From the NCBI GenBank assembly GCA_963663525.2, contig CAXXHC010000003.1, forward strand, positions 1,736,001 to 1,800,000: DNA of 64,000 bases, written 5' to 3'. A model generated the notes under the pieces. That model saw only the letters and a program-made list of their open reading frames with translations. It did not search any database and had not been told where the DNA came from. The translations under genes and the position numbers were made by a program. Source of the DNA: G963663525 sp963663525. GTDB lineage: Bacteria > Myxococcota_A > SURF-8 > G963663525. This document shows, piece after piece, positions 37,201 to 42,133 of this stretch (position 1 is the first letter of the stretch; each line of letters starts with the position of its first letter).

Positions 37201-38464
37201 GGCATGAGGAGTCGTCAGGCGTGAACTGGCAGTCATCGATGGGATCGCAGAGGTCCACGGTGCAGCCCACGCCGTCGTTGCACAGGGAGTCGTGGGGTGT
37301 GTGAACGATTTCTCCAAGGTTATCGGTAAGATCTGCACCTTCGATGCAGGCGTCGGCAGTGCAACTCACACCGTCGTCCACGTAAACGGCCTGACCCGGA
37401 GCGCATGTTCCCTCGCCGTCGCATGTTTCCGCGCCGTCGCAGAACAGGCCGTTGTCGCAGGCGGTTCCTTCGTCCAGCGGACTGGCCGCGCAGCTATCCT
37501 GATCTTCGTTGCAGACCCCCTCGTTACAGGCATCGTCGAAAGCGCTGCAATCGCGCGCCGTTCCCGTACAAACGCCATCGACGCACTGATCTTCGAGAGT
37601 GCAGAACTGCTCGTCGTCGCATTCGAGACCGTTTTCCACGGCGAGATGAATGATGGCTTTCGTTTCGGAATCGCACAGGTCCAGGGTGCAGGGATTGCCG
37701 TCGTCCAGACCGGGCAGGCCGTCGTCGATTTCGCCGTTGCAGTCGTTGTCCTGTCCGTCGCAGCTTTGCTCGGTCTGTTCGTAAAAGTCCAGAAAATCCG
37801 CATAGTTCGGTTCCTGCCAGCCGCCGTTGACGTTGCAGATTTTCACGATGCCTTCGCAGGGGCCCTGTTGCAGATCGGCCAGCGGGGCGTCGGGAAGGTT
37901 GTCGTCCACCACGCCGTTGCAGTCGTTGTCCTTGGCATCGCAGGTTTCCGCATTGCCCGGATACATTTCTGCGTCGTCGTCCTTGCAGTCGAATCCGCCG
38001 CAGGCGATTTTCGGGCTTCCATCGCGGTCCGCATCGATTTCGATCGTCACCGACTGCACGGGATCGCTTACCCCGTTTTCGAATTCGGGATTGAGAGCGA
38101 GGATCTCGAAGGTCACGGTGCCCACGAGGGTGGACTCGGAGACGTCCAGTGTCAGCGTCCCTTGTTGCTCGATCTCCACGTCCCAACGTTGGAGTTGTTC
38201 TCCCGCTTCGTCGCGGGCAATGATCGCGTAAGACGCCGCGTTGATCTGGTTACCCGTCTCGTAAGTGGCGACCACACCATCTTGTGTGCAGGTCACCTCG
38301 ATGTTGCCTTTCTTGATCTCGTCCTTCAAGACGTCGCTGACGTCGGTCAGGTCGTCGAAGCAACCGGTCGATCCGAAAAGCGCCAGCAGAAGCGCCAGCC
38401 AGCCGTGGCGGATCAAACGGAAAAGCGGGAAAAAGGTTTGCGAGTAAGTGGGCTTGGCAACCAT
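16226..38464 (-). CDS. giant modular Cys/Asp-rich repeat lipoprotein (7412 aa)
   Basis: One uninterrupted frame of 7412 codons; GAGG precedes the ATG. Residues 1-34 form a signal peptide ending in GSTG before Cys35, a plausible though non-ideal lipobox. Residues about 36-150 look beta-rich. Two MopE-type metal-binding motifs follow (GFDCKDDDAEMYPG, CDAKDNDCNGVVDD; CDGQDNDCNGEIDD). The rest is mostly CTDC-type repeats (C-x-D-G-x-x-C-T-x-D-x-C, as in slime-mould extracellular proteins). At residues 467-1571 there are 13 tandem near-identical 85-residue units. From residue 2019 on, 13 jelly-roll-like modules (start FESG, later W and I-D-D) begin near 2019, 2276, 2799, 3069, 3775, 4319, 4582, 5172, 5665, 6405, 6658, 6958 and 7235. 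Three modules with R-L-x-T-x-x-E-W, as in FGE/Lcl folds, begin near 3335, 4862 and 5965. No sorting tail or transmembrane end is present. The likely place is the outer surface; adhesin, matrix or metal-binding roles are inference. A CsgG-like gene lies 59 bp upstream. Confidence 0.9.
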   Translation of the reverse strand: MVAKPTYSQTFFPLFRLIRHGWLALLLALFGSTGCFDDLTDVSDVLKDEIKKGNIEVTCTQDGVVATYETGNQINAASYAIIARDEAGEQLQRWDVEIEQQGTLTLDVSESTLVGTVTFEILALNPEFENGVSDPVQSVTIEIDADRDGSPKIACGGFDCKDDDAEMYPGNAETCDAKDNDCNGVVDDNLPDAPLADLQQGPCEGIVKICNVNGGWQEPNYADFLDFYEQTEQSCDGQDNDCNGEIDDGLPGLDDGNPCTLDLCDSETKAIIHLAVENGLECDDEQFCTLEDQCVDGVCTGTARDCSAFDDACNEGVCNEDQDSCAASPLDEGTACDNGLFCDGAETCDGEGTCAPGQAVYVDDGVSCTADACIEGADLTDNLGEIVHTPHDSLCNDGVGCTVDLCDPIDDCQFTPDDSSCQDGLYCNGAEVCDTTQDCQSGTPVAVDDNVSCTVDSCSEGSDTSDNQGEVLHHPNDALCQDGLYCNGAETCDATLDCQNGTPIATDDEISCTADACDEGADQTDNLGEVTHTPDDGLCNDNVGCTVDTCDPTNDCQFAPDDSLCQDGLYCNGAETCDATLDCQNGTPIATDDEISCTADACDEGADQTDNLGEVTHTPDDGLCNDNVGCTVDTCDPTNDCQFAPDDSLCQDGLFCNGAETCDATLDCQNGTPIATDDEISCTADACDEGADQTDNLGEVTHTPDDGLCNDNVGCTVDTCDPTNDCQFAPDDSLCQDGLYCNGAETCDATLDCQNGTPIATDDEISCTADACDEGADQTDNLGEVTHTPDDGLCNDNVGCTVDTCDPTNDCQFAPEDALCQDGLYCNGAETCDATLDCQNGTPIATDDEISCTADACDEGADQTDNLGEVTHTPDDGLCNDNVGCTVDTCDPTNDCQFAPDDSLCQDGLFCNGAETCDATLDCQNGTPIATDDEISCTADACDEGADQTDNLGELTHTPDDGLCNDNVGCTVDTCDPTNDCQFAPDDSLCQDGLYCNGAETCNATLDCQDGTAVVIDDEISCTTDACDEGADETDNLGEVTHTPDDGLCNDNVGCTVDTCDLTNGCVFAPDDSLCQDGLYCNGAETCDATLDCQDGTAVVIDDEISCTTDACDEGADETDNLGEVTHTPDDGLCNDNVGCTVDTCDLTNGCVFAPDDSLCQDGLYCNGAETCDATLDCQDGTAVVIDDEISCTTDACDEGADETDNLGEVTHTPDDGLCNDNVGCTVDTCDPTNDCQFAPDDSLCQDGLYCNGAETCDATLDCQDGTTVVIDDEISCTADACDEGSDETDNLGEVTHTPDDGLCNDNVGCTVDTCDLTNGCVFAPDDFLCQDGLYCNGAETCDATLDCQDGTAVVIDDEISCTADVCDEGPDETDNIGEVTHTPDDGLCNDNVGCTVDTCDLTDGCVFAPDDSLCQDGLYCNGAETCDATLDCQDGTAVVIDDEISCTADACDEGPDETDNIGEVTHTPDDGLCNDNVGCTVDTCDLTDGCVFAPDDSLCQDGLYCNGAETCNATLDCQDGTAVVIDDEISCTADACDEGPDETDNLGEVTHTPDDGLCNDNVGCTVDTCDLTNGCVFAPDDSYCSNDLFCDGTETCDPLEGDATTGCKDGVPPTVDDNVSCTVDACDEENDTVTHEADNTLCNDDIACTIDTCHATQDCQHYENHGYCDNLLFCDGEETCDAEAGGDGCVNGTPPETDDGIACTDDSCDEENDLLLHEPNDSLCTDDGVACTVESCNPALGCERQADDSYCDDGVSCSIDTCDPVSGAPVTGCLYTADDTVCDDGLWCTGLETCDLTNDCLDGEDPELDDAVTCTLDYCNEETDTVEHLAFDSDCNDNLFCNGVEWCDPVQDCQNGTPPATDDGIACTIDQCDETDGVTHTPDNTACTDGIDCTDDTCDVSLGCTFIPNHVFCADEYSCTVDTCDVELGSCQHESDDTLCLDDEPCNGVESCSPSSPGADGTTGCLVENIPGEGSSCDDDSEDCVSSTCQSGVCTAETLDDCTSCASSLGLCASGACLLSDIVDGFESGDFLSIWSTSGDSEWQVTSNSAASGSYSAVSGSLDHGQTAVLDLLVSLEQDGGIEFSSRVDSEPNGDTLTFYVYTGFMLDGQFVDFPLPLYTKNWSGSVDWNQFEYNLSAGTYRLSWVYTKDGSITAGADAAWIDDVLVTGVSSTTCDDGNPCTRNLDGDSGCVSCNVENGTSCGETQSGDCLTAPTCQTGVCSGGQEPAGTACSDDGNPCTVDLCDEAGQCTHPNAEECTHCGDNQYCSMGVCGGLDNVLLVTEDFESETLPEGWSASGDADWSISSGSYSGDKSVISGEISSGQTSILEKAVTLEGPALLQFYLTMDLNDPQEFLRFYVDDTLKYEYSGSETSGLWQNVQQNLDTGDHTLKWIYSVEEENTSYNRPRLDFLEIERLDGYCDDVSYCTSDLFDGTSCLHCNIPDDRPCTTSDECKVATGLCGNGVCVADNLPDGTPCSAGRECESGVCTGHADCDDDNPCTVDTWDGVCHHEPLVQGTPCPDVLYCNGIEICNGEGSCVAGTPPYLSDHVPCTDDQCDEENDRIVHLPNNDFCQDGLYCNGAEICDTYFGCQPGEAIDPDEGISCTEDHCDEGIDFSDNYGEVTHTPLDSLCDNGLWCDGAEWCNTDDSGMFPLGCNLGSGAYIPDDYDCTYDWCDEDNDQVVHELQNSYCDDDEPCNGVEICVAEGDPGTGCQTGTPLGEGDSCDEDPDDCYTLTCQSGECTSQQKNTGDPCGGEDDPYDCLSYACNDVGQCLKTASDDCTACGETGESLCAGGVCGGEPIIIQENFESFPLSENWTTYNDGEWLRSTVQAYEADASMTVTGLSEYEYASTSLTFETKAAGTLRIRYMSAIDWENIGGELSFYLNSGYVFGSSDPTTDWETFELALSANQTYTFEIQYYHYSGDLSALEPFWIDDLLITGTGLECNDGNDCTLDLWNGDTCSTCAVADQTICDDGNSCTESTGACVSGECQASALADQTPCADDENPCTNDVCLSGTCEHDNLDNGVSCDSDGEDCIIETCQEGTCTAEKLADCSTCGADGYCADGLCGGYPVHLFEDFESGSLPDGEAFGGHGTWSTGGELGWTVVERTNPESGEYVAASGDIGSSQQSWLKLDIEVFTVSTISFYAAASTNCWNHYLYFYIDGSYYDYWHCNATEWEFFSATLSKGMHNLEWRYQKNSYSASYEDKVWIDDITIQPTDACSDGNGCTVGYQGEESCVFCQEPLEDVPCLNFGVDCRELIGTCHSGQCDSAFLPEGTACSDEGNPCTTNLCDASGDCQHEAGPEGVACEDDRNDCTQDHCDDAGQCQHEPITLGAECALGFDTCGVGAYDGICLEYISDYGQSGSARQWCADRGARLPTYDEWLAMLDAGWTRPSTSYRTMTVDDCPNCSEGTVCNMYAPGYSTPTNVYGCGDDTSYYYRGILCIRDDGYCDESGVCGIHDCDDGNPCTRDYWEGECKTEVLVDGSPCPSDDNACTHDFCIQGMCNVPVANGQLCNADDSICTQNDACHSGVCEPGEALDCSDGNPCTIDSCDPVDGCGWSPFTCDDGNSCTQNECYDDNGQPGCNYPPLDAGTLCDSDGKDCTADICDGSGTCTHPPAEAGVVCNDENPCTLRDRCDSNGLCIGTLIDCEDGLFCNGAEVCEPGTGCVAGEPLVLDDGIACTLDRCDEVADEIVHEPNHSFCNDGLICNGEEVCDTELGCVSGVNAIDGTDCDTDDEDCFVSVCRSGTCETDQRPDCSTCGSNGSLHCYQGDCGGYSSVVNETFDSCPDGCFNPDYAWSTDDDWTFSEETPRGYQLGEMAVSTCAYDTDETKTIRLNVHTIRKNTTVRFYYLYYDGSSYSTSHRMLFTVDDTEYMSDIYSYYYKRNTEFTVETPGIHTLSWSVTNLNSSSGRTPCLSVMNVIFDGDACADTVVCTNTLFTGDECLYCPVEDDQPCNDGNECTASIGSCQFGFCQSDPMPDGTPCAMGGSCNDGSCEQYEDCDDDNPCTIDSWTGTVCQNDFAPVGTDCDDGLFCNGRDTCDGSGECIAGGAPWLGDGIDCTDDWCDEENDIILHDANDENCDDDIFCNGAETCDPIRGCKDGNAPAIDDSIACTVDACDEENDNVLHTPEHILCNDSVDCTIDTCNPLFGGCINLPLDSYCDDSDPCSVDTCDPYDGCVNDPFDCDDGISCTTDTCETVEGEPSCTHSNLPYGEPCESDEDPCTLDICEEGACTHPPAEDGVSCFDDENPCTEDICLSGECKHTPVEDGTSCDENDSDCTFDSCQMGYCEALPLPDCQSCGENGQGLCAGGACNGVDILLEEDFESGVIPENWTSGGALPWTIENEGDNFSVRSGAIDHLQHTWLRFQVELLEPGTLSFDYRVRTDSYDDYLLLFVDETLINSWSGNINDYTNYTYGLDSGSHTIEFRYYKNYYYTSYEDTVWIDNVTVTHVSYECDDENPCTEDLYDGVACIACDAPNDIACDDGNSCTEGTLCQSGTCMGGASLDDGTACVDDANPCTSDTCLSGTCMHDAVDDETSCDGNAFDCEDYQCVSGSCESSTREDCAECGEAELCIGGVCGGQPMEILEGFDGNVLHGNWRTAAEHPWVILEGRYRSSSRSVGVVELPRYTSSWLEIEVDLKQTGDISFWYQIKNSDTYISFYINDSRQLYDSYAYSWESYSTSSLEPGHYTFKWVAFNQYDYDSTDIVTVDDIHITGLEAPCEDTDENSCTIETFDGESCIACDAVDGSECDDGDSCSAFDTCLGGECIVHESSIEGTPCEGDEFECTKDICNDSGTCTHPAHHEGTPCTDEGNECTEDICDGQGLCGHTPVLQGTECGYWESDCVTGFCNEGGECVEEMQPDDTVCHKNDCDQGVYAGYCLSYLSDYSLPGSARQWCADRNSRLLTYDEWIAVTDAGWLRPNSYYRNVPVENCPQNCSDGVCNMYAPTYSSPDGLYACGDTYDYRRGILCVSDIGACDNGECLLHVSCYDDNPCTIDSWSNGACRHELAPQGTQCDDEEVCTQDDVCDDYGECAGVAVDCNDGAFCNGVETCEPGTGCVYGQAPAVDDGVDCTQDFCDEENDAVLHVPMDSLCNDENYCNGVETCHLTLGCLSGGNLANGTSCDADPTDCRVSVCLDGECSTDLLPDCSPCGEDGDFSCAGGSCGGYGETFMEGFEFCAPYSGCFHPNVRWTNDEELPWQPIDLAMEGIEGLSNQPEGRYALKGQVFEYGQSTEIAMTFFTNDPNTEFSYWELRKNLTDYNSYIRCYIDDVLDFETRYDSSYWYQRTIQIDTVGEHEFRCNLSFEYNYSSTAQPIFYLDQITISGNICANFDEVDCLENLSAGTNCMYCPYPDGWACDDDNPCTSPIGTCESGVCDVEWAPNDTPCGEDSVCIDGVCIETDCNDDNPCTVDSWLVDSCHHEPLPEGSSCSDGVYCNGMETCDDQGQCLPGGDPLVDDGLACTDDACDEALDIPVHYPMDERCDDGLYCNGVETCNEFLGCQEGAAPQDPDDVWCTDEVCDEENDTILHVPMDEWCTDDNFCNGEETCEPLVGCQEGTPPDLDDGIDCTHDWCDWEMGILHDPMDDFCDDGEPCNGVETCNETLGCLEGTPLDEGAICDDDPDNCVDGTCIEGTCNIVNVDECSPCKGDDIISGYCFDGTCHQPLEFFHERFEDGMNSNWNYWTDNASWNLDETEAVEGNWSFSTMSGDEGEFFVELWIRMEIDKPAKVSWWQKLNTFPAELGGEGEITRGQVLGFGDGTAEFIERLWTGTSDWSMQEHYLAPGSYWLFWYYSGVVEPEFDDHIWLDDITVSYVDETCSDGNGCTIDFNVEGDCRTCAAAESAPCDDSNPCSDASICQSGECTPTSLLADGWNCWDGSDCMNEGTCQSGECQANPVESGVSCTEDENPCTSDSCNGLGECIHEFVTEGTPCTDDGNDCTSDLCNAIGECTHATAPLGTRCGTWNECELGQYGGVCLTHISDPCLPYGDSAKEWCQERGSELITHEEYLTITQAGWVEPYWNYDTIANDGVDLATCPDGVGNFWVPGDSDPDNMWRCGDTIRSCNRAALCVGRGGFCNGEICEPHSECRDEDPCTQEGWNGECFIEPSEDGTPCDDDGNPCTLDQCLDGECNTTVPDGTVCDADGSTCTPDDFCLSGVCVTGQSMDCDDGDPCTVDSCDDLAGCVHEPFSCDDENECTDDICLDDRGVPACDHVALDAGIPCNSDGNDCTEDVCDGTGICSHPPSDAQTLCDDDDACTEEDHCDGFGDCSGTPIDCDDGLFCNGVEVCNNNYGCQDGELPPMSDGVDCTIDTCNEETDTIEHVPDDSYCDDGNPCNGAETCHEKLGCRPGTYLADGTNCDEAPDDCSIQYCDDGLCVAASMPDCTACGSDGRSFCAGGECGGLNSTVNEGFESCAPQRGCLDSSYAWYNDEENPWVVRKQNDHGLPPYAGSYALFAKVDEEGETTSISLKFYTTQSYAYFSFRYMFYNGHNYNYHGTFDLSVDGESFYSTNYNSSYWSSYSNYIYEPGIHEITWEIRNDYSFDPQYPATLMIDSISVSGSECSELEECSTALFNGSSCVACPAVNGTVCDEGNPCTNGACQQGSCHIIDRDGQSCDTNGLDCTEDVCIGDVCTPQNLPDCTECLDGGLCGGGACYEASLMEEGFEDGIFGENWATGGDELWYVTNDLAYEGEFSAMAFPTDSYQNHELYYYIDLLRSARVTFWFKLDTPRGECELEFWSSYGSWHYWDETTDWQQASLYLDEGSSELVWYYYCRNTEIMGDNRVWVDNIRIEYENYCYSDENCTTFVPSIGEDCTECILPDGTDCDIVGDCTQHNICQDGECQQGNPVDNGLSCNDDGNPCTADSCLDGECVHDPVENGLPCNDDGNTCTEDVCFDGACTHDPVPTGTDCDDDPSDCTPKTCSEEGYCTVMDSKMDCEPCGGDGERFCAGGTCSGHTVVCDETFESGGIRHNSYGWSGDAYWAVAEDEAHTGTKSYASNPIPNSGDSEFRLYSVSLDAPGIVSFYLKTDTEADRDELFFAVDGLGLGTWSGDTDWTYAEFPLDAGDYTLYWWYSKDNSNFEGRDKVWIDDILVRTIPDPLCTDDLSCTADLMGEEACVFCALPSGLECEDGNACTQTGQCDGSGACQTSPVPDDTPCDEDDNPCTSDICQSGSCEHPPVTNDTPCDEDSLDCTNDTCQDGSCVPFAVDDCEPCRNGGYCAGGLCGGYGSNVAEDFESGEIDPGWQSGGEADWMVTGSRVYEGVYSATSGDIGDNQTSWLGFNVTLNESGQVSFTYKVESEEDGDFLVFYLDGQLVGQWSGYTDWTLHEVALEPGLHSLDWGYIKDYEDSEGRDRAWLDNISVTGIGLVCEDDNECTADLYNGTECIACSLPDQTACSDGEGVCEEGICSE
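33752..37066 (-). repeat. 13 tandem 255-bp repeats inside the giant gene
   Basis: The sequence GTCGCAGGTGTCTA (or a one- or two-base variant) recurs every 255 bp at 33752, 34007, 34262 and so on to 36812, without a single indel. Each unit encodes 85 residues. Two subfamilies are arranged in blocks: units at about 35537-37066 encode QNGTPIATDD with TNDCQF, while units nearer 33752 mostly encode QDGTAVVIDD with LTNGCVF or LTDGCVF. Some adjacent units look identical at DNA level, which points to recent amplification or gene conversion. Confidence 0.93.
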
Positions 38465-38523
38465 CTTGTCCTCACGATATCAAAGAATTCGTAACATTTG
38501 CTTGTTGACGGCTTTTGCGGAAC

Positions 38524-40758
38524 TCAGAAGCGTCCACCGACGCCTACGAACGTTCCCTCACGGGCGACATTGACGAGCGGAGTGACCCGAGCGGCTTCCT
38601 TCACGTGGATGTCTTTTTCAACACCCGGTCGGTTGGCCACCTCGTCGTAAATGATGTACGCCACCGAGCCGATGGCCAGCCCGATGCCGACGTAGCCGAC
38701 GACGTTCCAGGCCAAAGCGCTGTCCTCGTATTTGTCGCGTTCCGAAATGTATTTTTTGCGGTCTTCATCGCGCAGGGCCACGTCGGCGCGGGCGTTGTTA
38801 TCGGCGGCTTTGTCGCCGTAGAGATCGCCCAGCACGAGCCCCGTGGCTCCGAGAGCGGTTCCCACTCCGGCACCGGCCACCGCTACCCAGAACGGCGCGC
38901 GGGACGGACGCTCCTCCACCTCCACCGGTGTCACCACGTTGGCCAGCGTCTCTTTGGCGAGTTGCTGCCGAATGTAGGCTTCGAACTCCTCTTTGCTGGT
39001 TTTGCGGCTGACCAGATCGTCCACCTTTTCCTCGCTCAGCTTTTCGTTGAAGCGCCGGGCGATTTCGGTGGTCATCGTAGTGAGCAGCGCCATGAAGTCG
39101 TCGTTTTTGTCTTCCACCGAAAGCGTGAAGATAATCATGCCCGTGCGTACTTCGACGAAGCGCAGGTCCACGCGGATCTTGGGTTCCTGGTGGATCATGC
39201 TGCCCATGACCAGGAAGTCGGCGCTGATCTGCTGGCCCATTTGCAAGGCCGTTTCGTTGTCGAGCACCTGGCCGACTTCGCGTTCTTTGAGCAGTTCCTC
39301 GATCTTGGAGCGTTCCACCACGTTGAAATTCATTTTCGGCAGGTCCGAGGCCAGCGCCTCGCTGATACCCACCACCATCCAGACGTCCTCGTTGTTGCCG
39401 GTGACGTTGACGAAGGGAATCACCGCCAGTGTGGCCGAGACGTCCTTGAACTCGGTTTTCAAGTCTTCGAAAAGGTTGGCGTATTTCGGGTCTTCGCGGA
39501 TCGCTTTGGCGAACAGAGCCTTTGCCTCGCTGGACTTGGTGCCCATCAGCAGGCGGGCTTTCATCAGATTGCGCACGGTTTCGGTTTTGGGGCTGTGGGC
39601 GACGGTCATGTCTTCATCGAAGGAAGTATCCGTCCAGTCGATGTTTTCGAACAGTTTCAACATCACCTCTCGGGCGTCTTTGAACAGATCCTTCGTACTT
39701 ACTGTACCCGTGACGGAGCCCAGAATCTTGGCGTCGTTGCTGTCCACGAGGCGCATCGTGACCATGCCTTTTTCTTTTTCCATCTTGTATGAGCCCATCA
39801 GCATGGCCCCGGCTTGCAGCATTTTGCCGACTTCCATGGCCTGTTTTTCCTCGGTGACGCCCGCCTGGGACAGCGAGACCTCACCCAGCACCTTGGCAAG
39901 CTGAGAACGTTCTACGATGTAAAGGTCGGTGTATTGGATAAGGTCGGCGGTGAGCACTTCGGAAAAACCACCGGACAGCCAGTCGGTTTCCGGGTTCTTT
40001 TCGAGGTTTTTAAACGGCATTACCGCCAGAGGGAGGGTTCGGACAGCTTCGAGGCGGTCTTCCCGGCTGTCGGTTTTCTGCTCGCCTTCCTGCTCGATTT
40101 TCTCTTTGAGTTTTTGCAGGTCGGTGTCGGCCTCGATGCGGGCGAACCAGTCCACCGCCTTGCCGTCGTGTCCGAGGCGATAATGAGAAGCCGCCATGGT
40201 GTAGAAGAACTCGCGGTAGAGATTCAGATAATACGAATCCTTCGAGCCTTTCACCTGGCCCAGATTCTCGCGGTCGTCAATGACTACCCGGTCGCCATAC
40301 GCGACGGCGGAGGCGTAGTCTTTTTTCTCGTAGGACTGAATCAGATTCAACATCGCGATCAGGTTGAGATAGACACGATACTTCTTTTCCTTGCCGGGCA
40401 TGGTGAACGGTTTTCCCGACTCGTAGCGCTCTTTTTGCTTGCTGAATTTCTGCAGAACCGGCAGGTTCGCTTTGGCCCGTTTCACTTCTTTTTTGAACTG
40501 GCGCGGCGTCAGTTTGCGAAGGCTCTTCCCCTCTTTGTTCAAACGCAGCACGTTGTTGAAGTAGTTTTCATCGTACTCCATTTTGGAAAAAATGAAGCCC
40601 TTCAGGTCGCTGAGCGTTTTCACGCGCACCGGGGCCGGTTCGTCTTTTTCCGCCGCGACAATCCGCGACGGGGAAACTACGAACGCCACCAGCAAAGCCA
40701 GTGCCAGCATCGGCAGGAGTCGCGGAAGGTTTTGGAAAGTGCGGTGTGGAGCGAGCAT
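38524..40758 (-). CDS. protein with two CsgG-like domains
   Basis: A 744-residue exported protein with signal peptide MLAPHRTFQNLPRLLPMLAL... cut near residue 35. A helical region (about 45-240) with TPR-like character precedes two CsgG-like domains at about 245-355 (LPLAVMPFKNLEKNPETDWL, then VERSQLAKVLGE) and 440-560 (LAVIPFVNVTGNNEDVWMVV, then VERSKIEELLKE). Two Gly/Ala-rich hydrophobic stretches (about 621-645 and 680-705) sit near the C-terminus, which ends in GVGGRF. CsgG itself forms the outer-membrane curli export channel, but many proteins with this fold are not channels. AAGGAGAT gives a clear start. It lies 59 bp before the giant gene on the same strand, so the two are probably one operon. 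No CsgA, CsgE or CsgF homologue is seen. Confidence 0.8.
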   Translation of the reverse strand: MLAPHRTFQNLPRLLPMLALALLVAFVVSPSRIVAAEKDEPAPVRVKTLSDLKGFIFSKMEYDENYFNNVLRLNKEGKSLRKLTPRQFKKEVKRAKANLPVLQKFSKQKERYESGKPFTMPGKEKKYRVYLNLIAMLNLIQSYEKKDYASAVAYGDRVVIDDRENLGQVKGSKDSYYLNLYREFFYTMAASHYRLGHDGKAVDWFARIEADTDLQKLKEKIEQEGEQKTDSREDRLEAVRTLPLAVMPFKNLEKNPETDWLSGGFSEVLTADLIQYTDLYIVERSQLAKVLGEVSLSQAGVTEEKQAMEVGKMLQAGAMLMGSYKMEKEKGMVTMRLVDSNDAKILGSVTGTVSTKDLFKDAREVMLKLFENIDWTDTSFDEDMTVAHSPKTETVRNLMKARLLMGTKSSEAKALFAKAIREDPKYANLFEDLKTEFKDVSATLAVIPFVNVTGNNEDVWMVVGISEALASDLPKMNFNVVERSKIEELLKEREVGQVLDNETALQMGQQISADFLVMGSMIHQEPKIRVDLRFVEVRTGMIIFTLSVEDKNDDFMALLTTMTTEIARRFNEKLSEEKVDDLVSRKTSKEEFEAYIRQQLAKETLANVVTPVEVEERPSRAPFWVAVAGAGVGTALGATGLVLGDLYGDKAADNNARADVALRDEDRKKYISERDKYEDSALAWNVVGYVGIGLAIGSVAYIIYDEVANRPGVEKDIHVKEAARVTPLVNVAREGTFVGVGGRF

Positions 40759-41133
40759 GGGAATCTCCTTCTTAAAACGGTTTCAAACCGGAAATCATTC
40801 GGTATTGGGTGTGTGAACGCAGAGCGCAACGCAGCGAATCCTGACACCGCCGGGATGCAAGTCGCGTGTACGTTGGCAATTGTCGTCGAAATCGACGCAT
40901 TCCACTGCTTTTGATGCGGTTCAATAAAAACCACGCCCCTGTTTTCGATTTTGCATGACGAACGTAGTGGGGGTGGGTGCTGGAGAGCCAAAAACGAAAA
41001 AATCGCGAGACAGGAAAGTACGTCCCAAATCCGAACCCCCAGAAAAGCGGCAAAGCGTTCATCCTGCAAAATCACTTATATGATTAAAAATATAAAAATT
41101 GGCAGGTATTGTCAATTCGTTCCTCTTTCAAGA
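40759..41133. other. gene-free region between the CsgG-like gene and udp
   Basis: AT-rich, about 375 bp, no plausible coding frame on either strand. It should hold the promoter of the CsgG-like/giant operon and the end of the udp transcript. No clear terminator hairpin was found. Confidence 0.5.
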
Positions 41134-41937
41134 TCAACTTTCCTTTTTGCGATTCAAATAATGGGAGAGCCCGGCCAGCGCGACCTCGATACACGCCTTT
41201 TCGGTTTCACGGATCGTCTCACGGGCGACGCCTTCCGACTGCGTTCGATGGGCGACTACCGCGCAGATGGCCGCCGCCTTCAGGCCCATTGTCCTGCACA
41301 GCGTAAACAGCGTTCCGGCCTCCATCTCGTAGTTGATCGCGCCGAGACTGTGCCACTCCTCCAGCGATCCCCGGTTGGCCCGAATCACGTAGCCTGCGGC
41401 GGAATCGTAGCGTTCCTGGGCGGAATAGAAACTGGAGGTCGAAACCGTCAGTCCGCGTGCGACGGGACGCTTGGATTGCTCGGAAGCGTGCACCAGATCC
41501 ATGGTGAGATCGAAATCGGCCACGGCAGGATAGCAAGGTGGGGCGTAGTGGTCGCTGGTGCCGTCGAGCCGGATAGCGGCCTCGGAGATTACAAGCGAAC
41601 CTATCGGGACGTCTTCCTGGATCGAGCCGGTGGTGCCGATGCGTAAAAAGGTGTCGAGGCCCAGTTGCACGAGTTCCTGAAGCACAATTTCCATGCTGGG
41701 GCCACCCATGCCGGTGTTGGTGACGAGCACGGGATGGCCGTCGAGGTAACCGGTCCAGCTATCGAGTCCCCGGTGGCTGGCGACTTTTCGCGGGTTTTCC
41801 AACGATCCGGCGATCAGTTCGGCGCGTTCGGGAGCACCGGGAAGAATCGCTGCGTGGGCGCCGTCGAGGGCGCGACGGCACAATTCGAGGTGATACACGG
41901 TTTGGTCGAGATCTGAAATAATGGCGAGTTCGGTCAT
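41134..41937 (-). CDS. udp: uridine phosphorylase
   Basis: Splits uridine with phosphate into uracil and ribose 1-phosphate in pyrimidine salvage; cytoplasmic. The protein is 267 residues from the chosen ATG. AAAAGGAG lies 9 bases upstream, and the frame before it (to 42060) has no family sequence. Signature motifs are NTGMGGPSMEIVLQEL (phosphate site region), FLRIGTTGSIQEDVPIG, and INYEMEAGTLFTLCR, where the Glu-Met-Glu binds ribose. The length is slightly over that of the E. coli enzyme. It seems to be a single-gene unit; nothing nearby belongs to nucleoside metabolism. Confidence 0.92.
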   Translation of the reverse strand: MTELAIISDLDQTVYHLELCRRALDGAHAAILPGAPERAELIAGSLENPRKVASHRGLDSWTGYLDGHPVLVTNTGMGGPSMEIVLQELVQLGLDTFLRIGTTGSIQEDVPIGSLVISEAAIRLDGTSDHYAPPCYPAVADFDLTMDLVHASEQSKRPVARGLTVSTSSFYSAQERYDSAAGYVIRANRGSLEEWHSLGAINYEMEAGTLFTLCRTMGLKAAAICAVVAHRTQSEGVARETIRETEKACIEVALAGLSHYLNRKKES

Positions 41938-42133
41938 GGCCTTCACTCCTTTTCGGTTACGAAACGGCAACAGTTCGAGTGTAACCGATTGGTGAAGGCT
42001 TTCAATATGAAGACTTGAAATAGTTTGCGCCAAAATGCGTCGAAATGTGCACGAATGCAACGTTTCGTGTCGAAAACGAATGGGTGAGATGAACTCTACC
42101 TGGAGAAAAGAGACGTTTTTGAAGTGAAGAAGC

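Noticed and set aside
33744..37224. Long plus-strand open frames (up to 753 and 629 codons) opposite the repeat array
   Set aside because: They mirror the 255-bp repeats on the other strand. The products are low-complexity Ser/Gln/Val or Arg-rich strings. No ribosome-binding site or family resemblance.
38524..40758. A complete curli operon
   Set aside because: Only the CsgG fold is seen. No CsgA/B-like amyloid repeats and no CsgE, CsgF or CsgD nearby.
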